A DNA stretch of 64,000 bases, from NCBI GenBank assembly GCA_009785115.1, contig WQWY01000011.1:24556-88555 (forward strand), written 5' to 3'. The notes beneath the pieces are model-generated. The model was not told where the DNA came from. It did not search any database and saw only the letters and a program-made list of their open reading frames with translations. Positions 34,673-44,796 of the stretch are shown here, one piece after another. The translations under genes were made by a program, and so were the position numbers. The DNA is from Micrococcales bacterium. GTDB lineage: Bacteria > Actinomycetota > Actinomycetes > Actinomycetales > Cellulomonadaceae. Positions within the stretch are counted from its first letter, which is position 1; each line of letters opens with the position of its first letter.

Positions 34673-35965
34673 TCACACGGTTCCTCCTCGCCCGCGTCTG
34701 GCGATCACGATCACCGCCACGACCACCCCCGCACCCAGCAGCACAGCCACCACCGCGACCACCACCCACACCCACCCCGGCACCCCGTTCGTGCTGCCCG
34801 AGCCCGCCGTGCCGGATGAGTCCGGCGACGGCGAGACCGTCGCCGGCGGAGCGGTAGCGAACGGGTCCGGAGAGAACGCCCCAGCGATATCAGCGGCCGA
34901 CAGGTCACCGTCAAACCGCGCCTCCTGCTCGATCAACGGGTTCACGTCCGGATACCCCGTCGGCTCATCAGCGATCATCCCCAACAGGTTCACCGTCCCG
35001 TGCCCCACCTTGTCCGGGTCACCAGGGATGGCGTGAGCCACGAGAACCTGCAACAACTGGTTCGGCGTCGCCTCAGGATGAGCCGACCACACCACCGCCA
35101 GCACACCAGCGGTGATCGGCGCCGCGAACGACGTGCCCTGACCGATCCTGGTCGGGGTCCAGTCGTGAGTGCTCAAGTCCCCTTGAAGCAAGATGTTCAC
35201 ACCAGGAGCGGCGACAGTGGTTTTGCGCACCGGGTACAGACCCTGCGTCGTCCCCTCACCCAACACTCGCCCGTCCATGCCGACCGCCTGGACACCAACA
35301 GAAGCGTTCAACTCACCAACAGAACTCAGACTCCCTGGTTGAGCGGGAAGCGAAGCAACGATGATCACGCCCTGGTTCAACGCCCACGCCACCGTCTGCC
35401 GCGTCCATGGATCGATGGGGCCGCTACGCTGGATGCTGATGATCTTCGCCCCGTCACCCACAGCTTGGACGATCGCATCCGACAAGCCTGCGCACGTGGA
35501 GGAGCGGTCGATAGCGGGATCTCCATCAGCGTAGAGTTTTACTGTCGCGTCAGGAGCTATCCCGCCGACCGAGGGCTGGCCGTCGAACCCAGCGCCCGTA
35601 CCGACGATGGTCGCCACGACATTGCTGCCGTGGGAGGTCGAGAACGTGAGCGCCTCGCCCGTGGCAGGCAGGTTCGCCCCGGTGTCGGGATCCTTGCACA
35701 AAGACCTCCCACCGTTCATGATCTGCACGTCAGCGCCCTGGAGCATCGGCAGGCTCGGGGTGATACTGGCGTCGATGACCGCGACGGTCACCCCCTGGCC
35801 TCGATGCCCCGCCGCGTGGACCTGGGCCGTGCCCAACGTCTCGTGATACCACTGACCGTCCACCGCCGACGCAGGACCTGCCACCCCCACGAGCGGCACC
35901 AGAGCGACCACAGCCGCGACCACCCACCCCCAACCACCACCGCGCCGGCGGCTAGCCCGGCTCAC
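34673..35965 (-). CDS. S8 serine protease, mycosin-like (tandem paralogue)
   Basis: Very similar to 33268..34602; same triad 'VAVIDASI', 'STSHGSNVVATI', 'GQGTSFAAPITAGVLA'; C-terminal TM anchor. Confidence 0.9.
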   Translation of the reverse strand: MSRASRRRGGGWGWVVAAVVALVPLVGVAGPASAVDGQWYHETLGTAQVHAAGHRGQGVTVAVIDASITPSLPMLQGADVQIMNGGRSLCKDPDTGANLPATGEALTFSTSHGSNVVATIVGTGAGFDGQPSVGGIAPDATVKLYADGDPAIDRSSTCAGLSDAIVQAVGDGAKIISIQRSGPIDPWTRQTVAWALNQGVIIVASLPAQPGSLSSVGELNASVGVQAVGMDGRVLGEGTTQGLYPVRKTTVAAPGVNILLQGDLSTHDWTPTRIGQGTSFAAPITAGVLAVVWSAHPEATPNQLLQVLVAHAIPGDPDKVGHGTVNLLGMIADEPTGYPDVNPLIEQEARFDGDLSAADIAGAFSPDPFATAPPATVSPSPDSSGTAGSGSTNGVPGWVWVVVAVVAVLLGAGVVVAVIVIARRGRGGTV

Positions 35966-36456
35966 GCCTGACCCCCGGTACCCGCAGCAGCGTCGCCCGT
36001 ACCCGCAGCGCCGCCCCCGGCGCCGGGGGTCGTCGCGTTCCCGCTGCTCTCCCCGTCGGAGTCGCCCGCAGCGGGAGGCCTGGTGGTGTTGCGGGTGATC
36101 ACGGTCACGGCCTGCTCCACCGCCAGCTGGGAGGCCTCGCTGTCCGCCGCGTGGTCGGCCCGCATCAACAGGTACGCGCCCTCGGCCAGCTGCTCCTCAC
36201 GGGCCTCCAGCTTCTCCTTCGAGGCGCGCGAGTCGGCCGCCACCATGTCAGCGATCGCGTCGATCGCCGCCTGACAACGGGCGACGGTGGGCGAGCCGGA
36301 GCCTGTCAGCCCTTCCCTGTACACCGCCCACTCGCTGGGAAGGCCGCCCTCGGCAACCTGCATGGCCCTGGCATGCTGGACCAGGCGCTCACGCGCGACA
36401 CCGACCGCGCTAGAGACATCTTCAAAGGCTGACACGCCGGGAACCCCTCTCGACAA
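35962..36456 (-). CDS. Small helical protein with Gly/Ala-rich tail (possible WXG100/ESX-like)
   Basis: Two amphipathic helical stretches around 'EGGLPSEWAVYREGLTGSG', disordered G/A/T-rich C-terminus; 4-bp overlap with downstream mycosin. Confidence 0.55.
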   Translation of the reverse strand: MSRGVPGVSAFEDVSSAVGVARERLVQHARAMQVAEGGLPSEWAVYREGLTGSGSPTVARCQAAIDAIADMVAADSRASKEKLEAREEQLAEGAYLLMRADHAADSEASQLAVEQAVTVITRNTTRPPAAGDSDGESSGNATTPGAGGGAAGTGDAAAGTGGQA

Positions 36457-36532
36457 CGATCGACCAACCGGTCATATCGGTCACCCTACAGCGGCACCAC
36501 GAAGACCACCGTCACCCTGTGGACTGAAGAGC

Positions 36533-36552
36533 TGTCCCCAATATTGGGGACA
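36533..36552. repeat. 20-bp perfect palindrome tgtccccaatattggggaca
   Basis: Exact self-complementarity; between divergent 35962..36456(-) and 36774..38072(+). Confidence 0.9.
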
Positions 36553-36773
36553 CCGTCGCCCCCGACCCTCAGCCCTGGCCGAGACTCAGGGCTCACGACA
36601 AGCACATCGTCGCGGACGCCATCAGCCAGCGCGCCGACCGGTCGAAGTCGCGCGCCGCAGCGGAGAGCTGATCGGCGACGACCGACCATCCGTGCCCACC
36701 GCTGTCACAAGAGCGCTCCTGCTCGACGCGGCGCTCAGGCACGCACCGGATCGAGCAGGCTCTGCGGAAATAG

Positions 36774-38072
36774 ATGAGGTGGATGTCGGGGGGCGCGCTT
36801 AGCCTCGCTGTCGTGGATGAGCAGCGGTGGGTGCCGCGGGTCGCGTGGTTCTTGACCGGGCAGGCGGTGTCGCTGTTCGGCTCTGGTGTGGTGGGGTTCG
36901 CGATCATCTGGCACGTCGCCCTGGACACGCGCAGCGCGACGAGCTTCGTCATCGTCTCGTTCGTGGCCACGGCGCCACAAGGCCTGATGTCGCTGGTCGG
37001 CGGCCTGTGGGCCGACCGCTACAACCGCAAGGCCCTGGTGATCGGGGCCGACGCGGCCATCGCCGTCATCACGGTAGCCCTCGCGTGGCTGATGCTCTCC
37101 GGTCAGGACTCGTTGTGGCTGATCGCCGGGGCGCTGCTGCTGCGGGCGCTGGGCGGGGGCATCCAGGTGCCCACCGTGGCCGCGATCCTGCCGTCCATCA
37201 CACCTGAACGTCACCTGCTGCGCGTCAACTCGATCTTCGGCTCTGTGCAGTCGGCGGTGTACCTGGCGGCCCCAGCCGTGGCGGCGGTGCTGCTGAGCGT
37301 CTGGGAGATCGGGTGGATCTTGCTGGTCGACGTGGTCACAGCCCTGATCGCGATCGTGATCCTGGCGCTGATCGCCGTGCCAGCCACACCCAAGGTCCCG
37401 GTCCGTGCGCCCGCGTCCGGTGCGGGTGCGGGCAGCGCCGACGACGAGAAGCCCGCGAGAGGCGGCATGTCCGAGGCTGTGAGGTTCGTCCGCAACCACC
37501 CGGGGCTGCACCGGACGATGCTGCTGGCCGTCGTCGTGGCCGCGCTCATCATGCCTGGGGGCTGGGCGATACCGATCATCGTGGTCAAGCTGTTCGGCGA
37601 CTCGCTCTGGATGCTCGCCTCCGCGGAGATCGGCTACTCGGGCGCCGTCATCGTGGGCGGGCTCATCCTCGCGGCCTGGGGCGGCCTGCGGAACCGCATG
37701 ACCATGATGCTGCTCGCGACAGGCGCCTGGGCGGTCTTCACCATCGCCCAGGGCCTGGCACCGTGGGCGCTCCTCTACATCGCGCTGTGGATCCCCTGGG
37801 GTCTGGTCAGCCCCGCGCTGATGGCGGTGTCGCTGACCGTGCTGCAGGAGGAGACGCCCCCGCACCTGCTCGGCCGCGTCATGGGGCTGCTGCAGGTCGT
37901 GTTCCTGCTCGTCGTGTCGTTCGTCCTGCTGCCGCTCGGCCCGCTGATGGACGCCGTCTCACCCCGCTGGGTGCTCGTGGTCGGTGGCGTCCTGGCGCTG
38001 CTGGCCACGTTCCTGCTCGCCCGGAAGGCACCACCGCTCATGGCGCCGCCCAAGGCCGAGACCACCACCTGA
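36774..38072 (+). CDS. MFS transporter
   Basis: 'FLTGQAVSLFGSGVVGFAIIWHVAL...SLVGGLWADRYNRKALVIGAD' MFS motif A; 12-TM-like hydrophobicity. Confidence 0.93.
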   Translation: MRWMSGGALSLAVVDEQRWVPRVAWFLTGQAVSLFGSGVVGFAIIWHVALDTRSATSFVIVSFVATAPQGLMSLVGGLWADRYNRKALVIGADAAIAVITVALAWLMLSGQDSLWLIAGALLLRALGGGIQVPTVAAILPSITPERHLLRVNSIFGSVQSAVYLAAPAVAAVLLSVWEIGWILLVDVVTALIAIVILALIAVPATPKVPVRAPASGAGAGSADDEKPARGGMSEAVRFVRNHPGLHRTMLLAVVVAALIMPGGWAIPIIVVKLFGDSLWMLASAEIGYSGAVIVGGLILAAWGGLRNRMTMMLLATGAWAVFTIAQGLAPWALLYIALWIPWGLVSPALMAVSLTVLQEETPPHLLGRVMGLLQVVFLLVVSFVLLPLGPLMDAVSPRWVLVVGGVLALLATFLLARKAPPLMAPPKAETTT

Positions 38073-38101
38073 CGAACGCAGCCGCCCCTGGTCTGGCGTG
38101 C

Positions 38102-38482
38102 CTATCGGTCCCGGGCGGAGGAGGGCCCGGCCCTGGCCGACGCTCTCACGATGCCGAACGGGGTTCCCATGCCGACGTCCACCGTCACCACCCCGGCACC
38201 CTCGTGACGGCAGCCGATCAGCGAGACGTCGTTGCGGGCCGCCGTCTGACCGGCCAGGTCGCAGCAGTCGTCCACGTCACCGGTGACGCTCAGCCGGGTG
38301 GCGGCCGAGAGCGCGGCCAGGTCGGCAGCGCTCTGGGCGCGAGCCTTGGTGACCACGACCTGCCCCAGCCCGACGACGGTCAGCGCGAGCGTCAGCGCCA
38401 CCGCGACGACGGCCACCACCAGGACCGAACCAGAACCCCCGTCCCCCCGTCGACGCTGACGCCGACGTCCGGCGGGCCTCAA
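38102..38482 (-). CDS. TadG/Rv3654c-like pilus-assembly protein
   Basis: 'GSGSVLVVAVVAVALTLALTVVGLGQVVVTKARAQSAADLAALSAA'; start uncertain (TTG 38482). Confidence 0.75.
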   Translation of the reverse strand: MRPAGRRRQRRRGDGGSGSVLVVAVVAVALTLALTVVGLGQVVVTKARAQSAADLAALSAATRLSVTGDVDDCCDLAGQTAARNDVSLIGCRHEGAGVVTVDVGMGTPFGIVRASARAGPSSARDR

Positions 38483-38820
38483 GGTTCCGCCCGGCCGGTG
38501 GCTGTCGCGGTCGCACGCAGACCGCCGAACGGCCCCTCCGCGACCACCGGTGCCGTGACCGTCACGGTGACCCACCCTCCGGAACGGTCGACCGTGGTGC
38601 TCGCGCCGACACCAGCCACCCGCTCCGCCACCGCCCGCACCGAGGCGTCGTCCTCGCCCAACGTGGCCACCCGGGTGGCGGCACGCGCCGCGTCGGTACA
38701 ACGCACCCGGGTGACCGTGGCGGCGGCCACCGCGAGCACCACGACGACGAGCATGGTGACCGCCACCATGCCGATCGCCAGCTCGGCGGTGACCGAGCCG
38801 CCGTCGCCTCGTGCCCTCAT
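38479..38820 (-). CDS. TadE-like minor pilin
   Basis: 'GDGGSVTAELAIGMVAVTMLVVVVLAVAAATVTRVRCTDAARAATR'; start MRARGDGG at 38820. Confidence 0.82.
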   Translation of the reverse strand: MRARGDGGSVTAELAIGMVAVTMLVVVVLAVAAATVTRVRCTDAARAATRVATLGEDDASVRAVAERVAGVGASTTVDRSGGWVTVTVTAPVVAEGPFGGLRATATATGRAEP

Positions 38821-39071
38821 CCCAGGGCTCGGGTGACGATGCCGAGCAGCAGCGCCCTCACCTCGCCGCCGTTGAGGACCAGCAGCAGGAGCCCGGCGAA
38901 CCCGGCCGCCGCCAACGTGACCAGCGCGTACTCGGCCGTGGCCATCCCGGCGTCGCGAGCGGTGGCCGCCGCCGTGCGGTGTCGAGCCACCACGCTGCAC
39001 CAGCTCACCACCCAGCGCCGACGCGGCCGTCGGGTGCTCCTCGCGATCAAGGGCATCGGGGTCAGGGACAT
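38817..39071 (-). CDS. DUF4244 Flp-pilin-like protein
   Basis: 'DAGMATAEYALVTLAAAGFAGLLLLVLNGGEVRALLLGIVTRAL'; start at 39071. Confidence 0.82.
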   Translation of the reverse strand: MSLTPMPLIARSTRRPRRRWVVSWCSVVARHRTAAATARDAGMATAEYALVTLAAAGFAGLLLLVLNGGEVRALLLGIVTRALG

Positions 39072-39446
39072 GTCGTTCCTCCTGCGCTTCGCCGTCCGGC
39101 CGTGTGCCGGGCCAGCCCAGCCTCGACCACCACGACCCCGCACGGCCGAGCACCCCCACCGGTCCCGTGCCTCGACCGTCCCCGCCCAGGGCTGAGGACG
39201 GCCGTCCGCCGACCCCACCGGCACCGAGCTCGACCATCCCGTCACCCACCGACCGCTCCCTCGACACCAGCGTCTCCCGACATGAGACACAGTGCTTATC
39301 AGAAAACGGCGAGGTTCAGAAGAGGGTGACGTCAGGCCTCTGGGCTCACCGCGCAGCCCAGAGACGCGGCGTGGTCGACGACGCCGCACGCTTCGAAGGC
39401 ACGGCGTGGTCCTCAGACACGGCTCGGTCCGCACGAGCGTCCCTGG

Positions 39447-40004
39447 TCAGAGAAAGATGCCGGCCAGCGAGAGGACGACAGGGAGCAGGCCCAGCAGGAC
39501 GAACGACGGCAGGAGGCACAGCCCGAGCGGCAGCACCAGACGCACCCCGAGACGAGCGGCGGCGACGCGGGCGTGCTCGCGTCGCCCACGCACGACGCGC
39601 TCGCCGGCCTGGCGCAGCAGCGGGCCGGGAGCGGCACCGGTGGTCCATGCGGTGCTCAGAGGGTCGAGCACCGGCACCAACGCCGCCGAGACCCCGCGGA
39701 CAGCCTCGGGCCAGGGTGCGCCGAGGGTGAGCCTCCCCCCGACCGCTCTCAGCGCGTCCCCGGCACTCCCACCCACCGAGCCACCGACCGTCACCAGGGC
39801 TCGCGGCACCGGCGTCCCTGCTGTGATCGCGGCATCGAGCAGCGCCAGAAGCAGCACCGGGTCAGGTGGCTCGTCGCACACCTGGCCTCGCTCGGCCGTC
39901 AGTGCCCCGCCCCGAGGGGGCACCACCCACGGCGCCGTCGCGAGCGCGGCAGCCAGCGCGGCCGAGACCAGCGCGGCCACGACAGGCAACACGGTCGCGA
40001 TCAT
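39447..40004 (-). CDS. Type II secretion system F family protein (TadC-like)
   Basis: 'LLALLDAAITAGTPVPRALVTVGG...AGERVVRGRREHARVAAARLGVRLVLPLGLCLLPSFVLLGLLPVVLSL'. Confidence 0.82.
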   Translation of the reverse strand: MIATVLPVVAALVSAALAAALATAPWVVPPRGGALTAERGQVCDEPPDPVLLLALLDAAITAGTPVPRALVTVGGSVGGSAGDALRAVGGRLTLGAPWPEAVRGVSAALVPVLDPLSTAWTTGAAPGPLLRQAGERVVRGRREHARVAAARLGVRLVLPLGLCLLPSFVLLGLLPVVLSLAGIFL

Positions 40005-40639
40005 CCTTGCCACCGCCGGGCCCGCTCGACCAGGGCCTTGATCCAGACGCGGCCGACGACGAGCAGGAGCAGCCCGGCCACCCCCGCCACGCTGCCGAGA
40101 CCACCGCCAGCGAGCACCGCGACCGGGTCCGCACCGACCACCAGGCCGAGGCCCAGCCCGAGCACAGGCAACCAGCCGACCAGCCGGGCGCTCGCCCTGG
40201 GCCCGGCCAGCGCGACGTTCAGGTCGCCCTCGGCCTCGGCGTCCGCCGCCAGCGCCGCCGCGACCGTGTCCAGCACCGGCGCCAGAGGTGCCCCCAGCTC
40301 CGCGGCCACCTGGTTCGCCGCCACGACAGCCCGGGCCCGCTCGACGGCACCGGTGGTCCGGCCGTCTCGTCGCGCCCGAGGCCGCTCCCCCACGGTGACG
40401 AGACGGGCCACGTCCGGCCCGTCGTCCCCCACGGGGGTCCCGAGAGCGTGCGACCACGCCTCACCCGCCCGAGCCCCGGCCCGCAGCCTGGCCGCGACAC
40501 CGGCCACCACGGCCGCCAGGTCGGACGGCCCACCCGCCGCACCCGACGACGGCTCGGCACGCTCGACCCTCACCCGCCGCACCGGGCCTGAGGCCACCAG
40601 CACCGCACCCGTCACCAGCACCACGACGAGCCAGGTCAT
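40001..40639 (-). CDS. Type II secretion system F family protein (TadB-like)
   Basis: TM-helical protein with 'AAVVAGVAARLRAGARAGEAWSHAL' upstream of TadC-like gene; 4-bp overlaps. Confidence 0.78.
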   Translation of the reverse strand: MTWLVVVLVTGAVLVASGPVRRVRVERAEPSSGAAGGPSDLAAVVAGVAARLRAGARAGEAWSHALGTPVGDDGPDVARLVTVGERPRARRDGRTTGAVERARAVVAANQVAAELGAPLAPVLDTVAAALAADAEAEGDLNVALAGPRASARLVGWLPVLGLGLGLVVGADPVAVLAGGGLGSVAGVAGLLLLVVGRVWIKALVERARRWQG

Positions 40640-42051
40640 GACGCTCCCCGCAGGTCAGGCCCGGCGGCCGGAGGACGCGGGCGCAGCACCAACCCCCCGT
40701 CAGGGGTCGTGTCGGCGTACCCGAGCAGCGCCGCCAGGCGAGGCCAGGCCACCCCGCGAGCGACGTCACCGCCCGGTGAGGCGGCGAGCGCGACCTCGAC
40801 CCGCACCGACCCGTCGGGGCCTCGCCCGACGACCCCCACCTGCGCCACGTACCTGCGCCCCGACGCGCTGTCGCGCCGCAGGTGCACCACGGCGTCCAGC
40901 GCGCTGACCGCCTGGGCTGCCATGGCCTCACGCCCCGTCCCGGCGAGCGCCCCCAGCGCCTCGAGGCGGGCGGGGACCTCGGTGGCGGCGTTGGCGTGCA
41001 GGGTCGCGAACCCGCCCTCGTGCCCGGTGTTCAGGGCCGCGAGCACGTCGAGCACCTCCGCGCCTCGACACTCCCCGAGCACGATGCGGTCCGGACGCAT
41101 CCGCAGCGCGTGGCGGACCAGCGCACCGAGCCCGACGCCGCCAGCACCCTCGACGTTCGCCGGGCGGGCAGACAGGCTGACCACGTGAGGGTGGTCGACG
41201 CTCAGCTCTCGGGACTCCTCGATCACGACGATCCTCTGCGCCGGGTCCACCAGGCCCAGCAGGGTGGTCAGCAGCGTCGTCTTGCCGACTCCCGTCGAGC
41301 CGGTGACCAGCAGGTTCGCCCGCCGCTCCACGAGCGCCGCGAGCACCCCGGCCGACGCCGGGGCGAGCGTGCCGGCCGCGACCAGCTCGCTCATGGTGAA
41401 CGGCCTGGAACGGGGCACCCTCAGGCTGAGCACCGCGCACCGGCCGCTCAGCGGCGGCAGCAGGGCGTGAAGACGAGTGCCGTCCGGCAGCCTCCCGTCG
41501 ACGGCCGGGCTCGCGTCGTCCAGGCGTCGCCCGGCGACCGCCGCCAGCCGTACCGCCAGGGCACGCACCCCAGCCGCGTCGCCCAGGTCGACGCTCGCGC
41601 GGACAAGAGCCCCGTCACGCTCGACCCAGACGTCACGCGGGCCGTTGACCAGGACGTCGCAGACTCGCGGGTCGTCCAGCAGCGGCTGCAACGGCCCCGC
41701 CCCCAGCACCTCGCCTCGCACAGCCTCCACGGTGCGAGCCAGGGCTCGAGGCCCCAGCACCGTGGCCGACCCGGCCAGCACCGCGCTGACGGCGTCGGCG
41801 ACCCCGGCCGGGTCCACCCGCCCACCCAGCAGGGCCCGCACCTGAGCGACCAGCCCTGGGTCTGCTTCCAGGTGCCCCGGCCCGCCCCGCCGCGTCGTGT
41901 CGTCGGGCTGCGCCGCACCCTCCCGCCGCGCCGTGCTGACGGGCTGCGCCGTGCCGTCGAGATCTCCGCCATCTCGGCGGTGACGACCGACGACACGACG
42001 GGAACCCGACGAGACGGAGACCCAGGGCGCCCTGGGCAGGGTGGGGGTCAT
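40636..42051 (-). CDS. TadA/CpaF family secretion ATPase
   Basis: 'LLVTGSTGVGKTTLLTTLLGLVDPAQRIVVIEESREL', 'MRPDRIVLGECRGAEVLDVLAALNTGHEGGFATLHAN'. Confidence 0.95.
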   Translation of the reverse strand: MTPTLPRAPWVSVSSGSRRVVGRHRRDGGDLDGTAQPVSTARREGAAQPDDTTRRGGPGHLEADPGLVAQVRALLGGRVDPAGVADAVSAVLAGSATVLGPRALARTVEAVRGEVLGAGPLQPLLDDPRVCDVLVNGPRDVWVERDGALVRASVDLGDAAGVRALAVRLAAVAGRRLDDASPAVDGRLPDGTRLHALLPPLSGRCAVLSLRVPRSRPFTMSELVAAGTLAPASAGVLAALVERRANLLVTGSTGVGKTTLLTTLLGLVDPAQRIVVIEESRELSVDHPHVVSLSARPANVEGAGGVGLGALVRHALRMRPDRIVLGECRGAEVLDVLAALNTGHEGGFATLHANAATEVPARLEALGALAGTGREAMAAQAVSALDAVVHLRRDSASGRRYVAQVGVVGRGPDGSVRVEVALAASPGGDVARGVAWPRLAALLGYADTTPDGGLVLRPRPPAAGPDLRGAS

Positions 42052-42854
42052 CGAGGGCCCAGGAGAGAGGTGGCGAGGGCGGTCATCGCCCGGGCGGTGC
42101 GCAGACCCGGGGTCAGCATGCCGCGCTCCGCGCCCAGCGCGAGGCCGCGGTCGCGCGGGACGCGGCCGAGCAGCGGGAGGGCCGTCGCCTGCTCCATCTC
42201 GGCCACCGACAGCCCGCCCGTGTCGCGCACCACCAGCCCGGTGCGCGACGCCGCCGGGCCCAGCGCGACCCTCAGCGCCACCGCCCCGCCCGCCGACATC
42301 GCGTCCCGCCCGACCACGACGACCACCAGGTGGCAGCGCATCGCCACCGAGGGGTCCGCGAGCACGCCGGCCCGGGAGAGGTCGAGCACGACCGCGCCGG
42401 CGGCCTCACCCAGCCGGTCCAGCACCTCGGCCCCCGGCAGCGCGGCCGGGCGCTCCCTGTCGGCGGACAGCACCGCGCAGCGACCCCACCGGGGGAGCGC
42501 CGCGAGCAGCTCGGCACCGGCGACGTCCCCCGCCCCGACCAGGTCGGGCCATCGCGGGCCCGGGACGGTCTCGAGGCCGAGGAGCACGTCGAGCCCGGCC
42601 CCCGCGCACAGGTCGACCACGACCGTCGCCGTGCGCTCAGCCGCCTGGGCCGCCAGCAGCGCGGCGAGCACCGACGCGCCGACACCACCGCGAGCGCCGA
42701 CCACCCCCACGACGACGGCTCGAGCTGGTCCAGACGGGTACGTGAACGTCTCTCGCACCCGGCCAACGTGACAGACACGGACGAGCGCGGGCCGACCGAG
42801 CCGCCCATCAGGGAGAACAACCTCTGGCGCGCTGGGCTGGGGACGGCTCGTCAC
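42048..42854 (-). CDS. CpaE/Ssd-like pilus-associated P-loop protein
   Basis: 'VVGVVGARGGVGASVLAALLAAQAAERTATVVVDLCAGAGLDVLLGLE'; immediately upstream of tadA; start uncertain. Confidence 0.8.
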   Translation of the reverse strand: MTSRPQPSAPEVVLPDGRLGRPALVRVCHVGRVRETFTYPSGPARAVVVGVVGARGGVGASVLAALLAAQAAERTATVVVDLCAGAGLDVLLGLETVPGPRWPDLVGAGDVAGAELLAALPRWGRCAVLSADRERPAALPGAEVLDRLGEAAGAVVLDLSRAGVLADPSVAMRCHLVVVVVGRDAMSAGGAVALRVALGPAASRTGLVVRDTGGLSVAEMEQATALPLLGRVPRDRGLALGAERGMLTPGLRTARAMTALATSLLGPR

Positions 42855-43097
42855 GGGAGCGATCCGTCCGCATGGTGAGCCGGCCGTCCACGATCTGAGT
42901 CAAGGAATCGCAAAGAGTTGTCTAGGGCCGATTGACCCTTCCTGGATCGCTCCTCATGGTCCACAATGGTTCTACAACTTCATGGTTCACCAGAACCCAC
43001 GAGCAGGCTGACCCACTTATGGGCGGGTCGACCGGGCTGGTCCCGTAGCGGCCGACGAAGCGCTCGCTTGATATCTGGAGGATCAGAGGTTTCGGGT

Positions 43098-43123
43098 GGC
43101 GGCGACCAACGTTGGTCGCCGCC
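43098..43123. repeat. 26-bp perfect palindrome ggcggcgaccaacgttggtcgccgcc
   Basis: Exact self-complementarity, in the intergenic region upstream of the malic enzyme gene. Confidence 0.9.
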
Positions 43124-43244
43124 GCTTCGTGTCTGGGGCGTGTCTGGCAGCATCGGCGCCGAGCGCTCGGGACGCGCGACCGACAGACGCCGCTGAGCAT
43201 GATCGACGGAGCCGGTTCGACCCGCCTGCCGCCGAGGGTTCACA

Positions 43245-44687
<1,443 letters not shown>

Positions 44688-44796
44688 GCCGGGTCGGAAG
44701 AGCCCTGCGCCACGGCGGCCGGCCCTGTGGCGACCGACCCTCGCCGTGGGAGGATGGGGCGCCCGAACGCCATCTTTGGGACATCCTGGGACACAC

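Noticed and set aside
41880-41960. Repeated AQP..T.RR motif near the TadA N-terminus
   Set aside because: Imperfect repeat in a poorly conserved N-terminal extension; not clearly more than compositional bias
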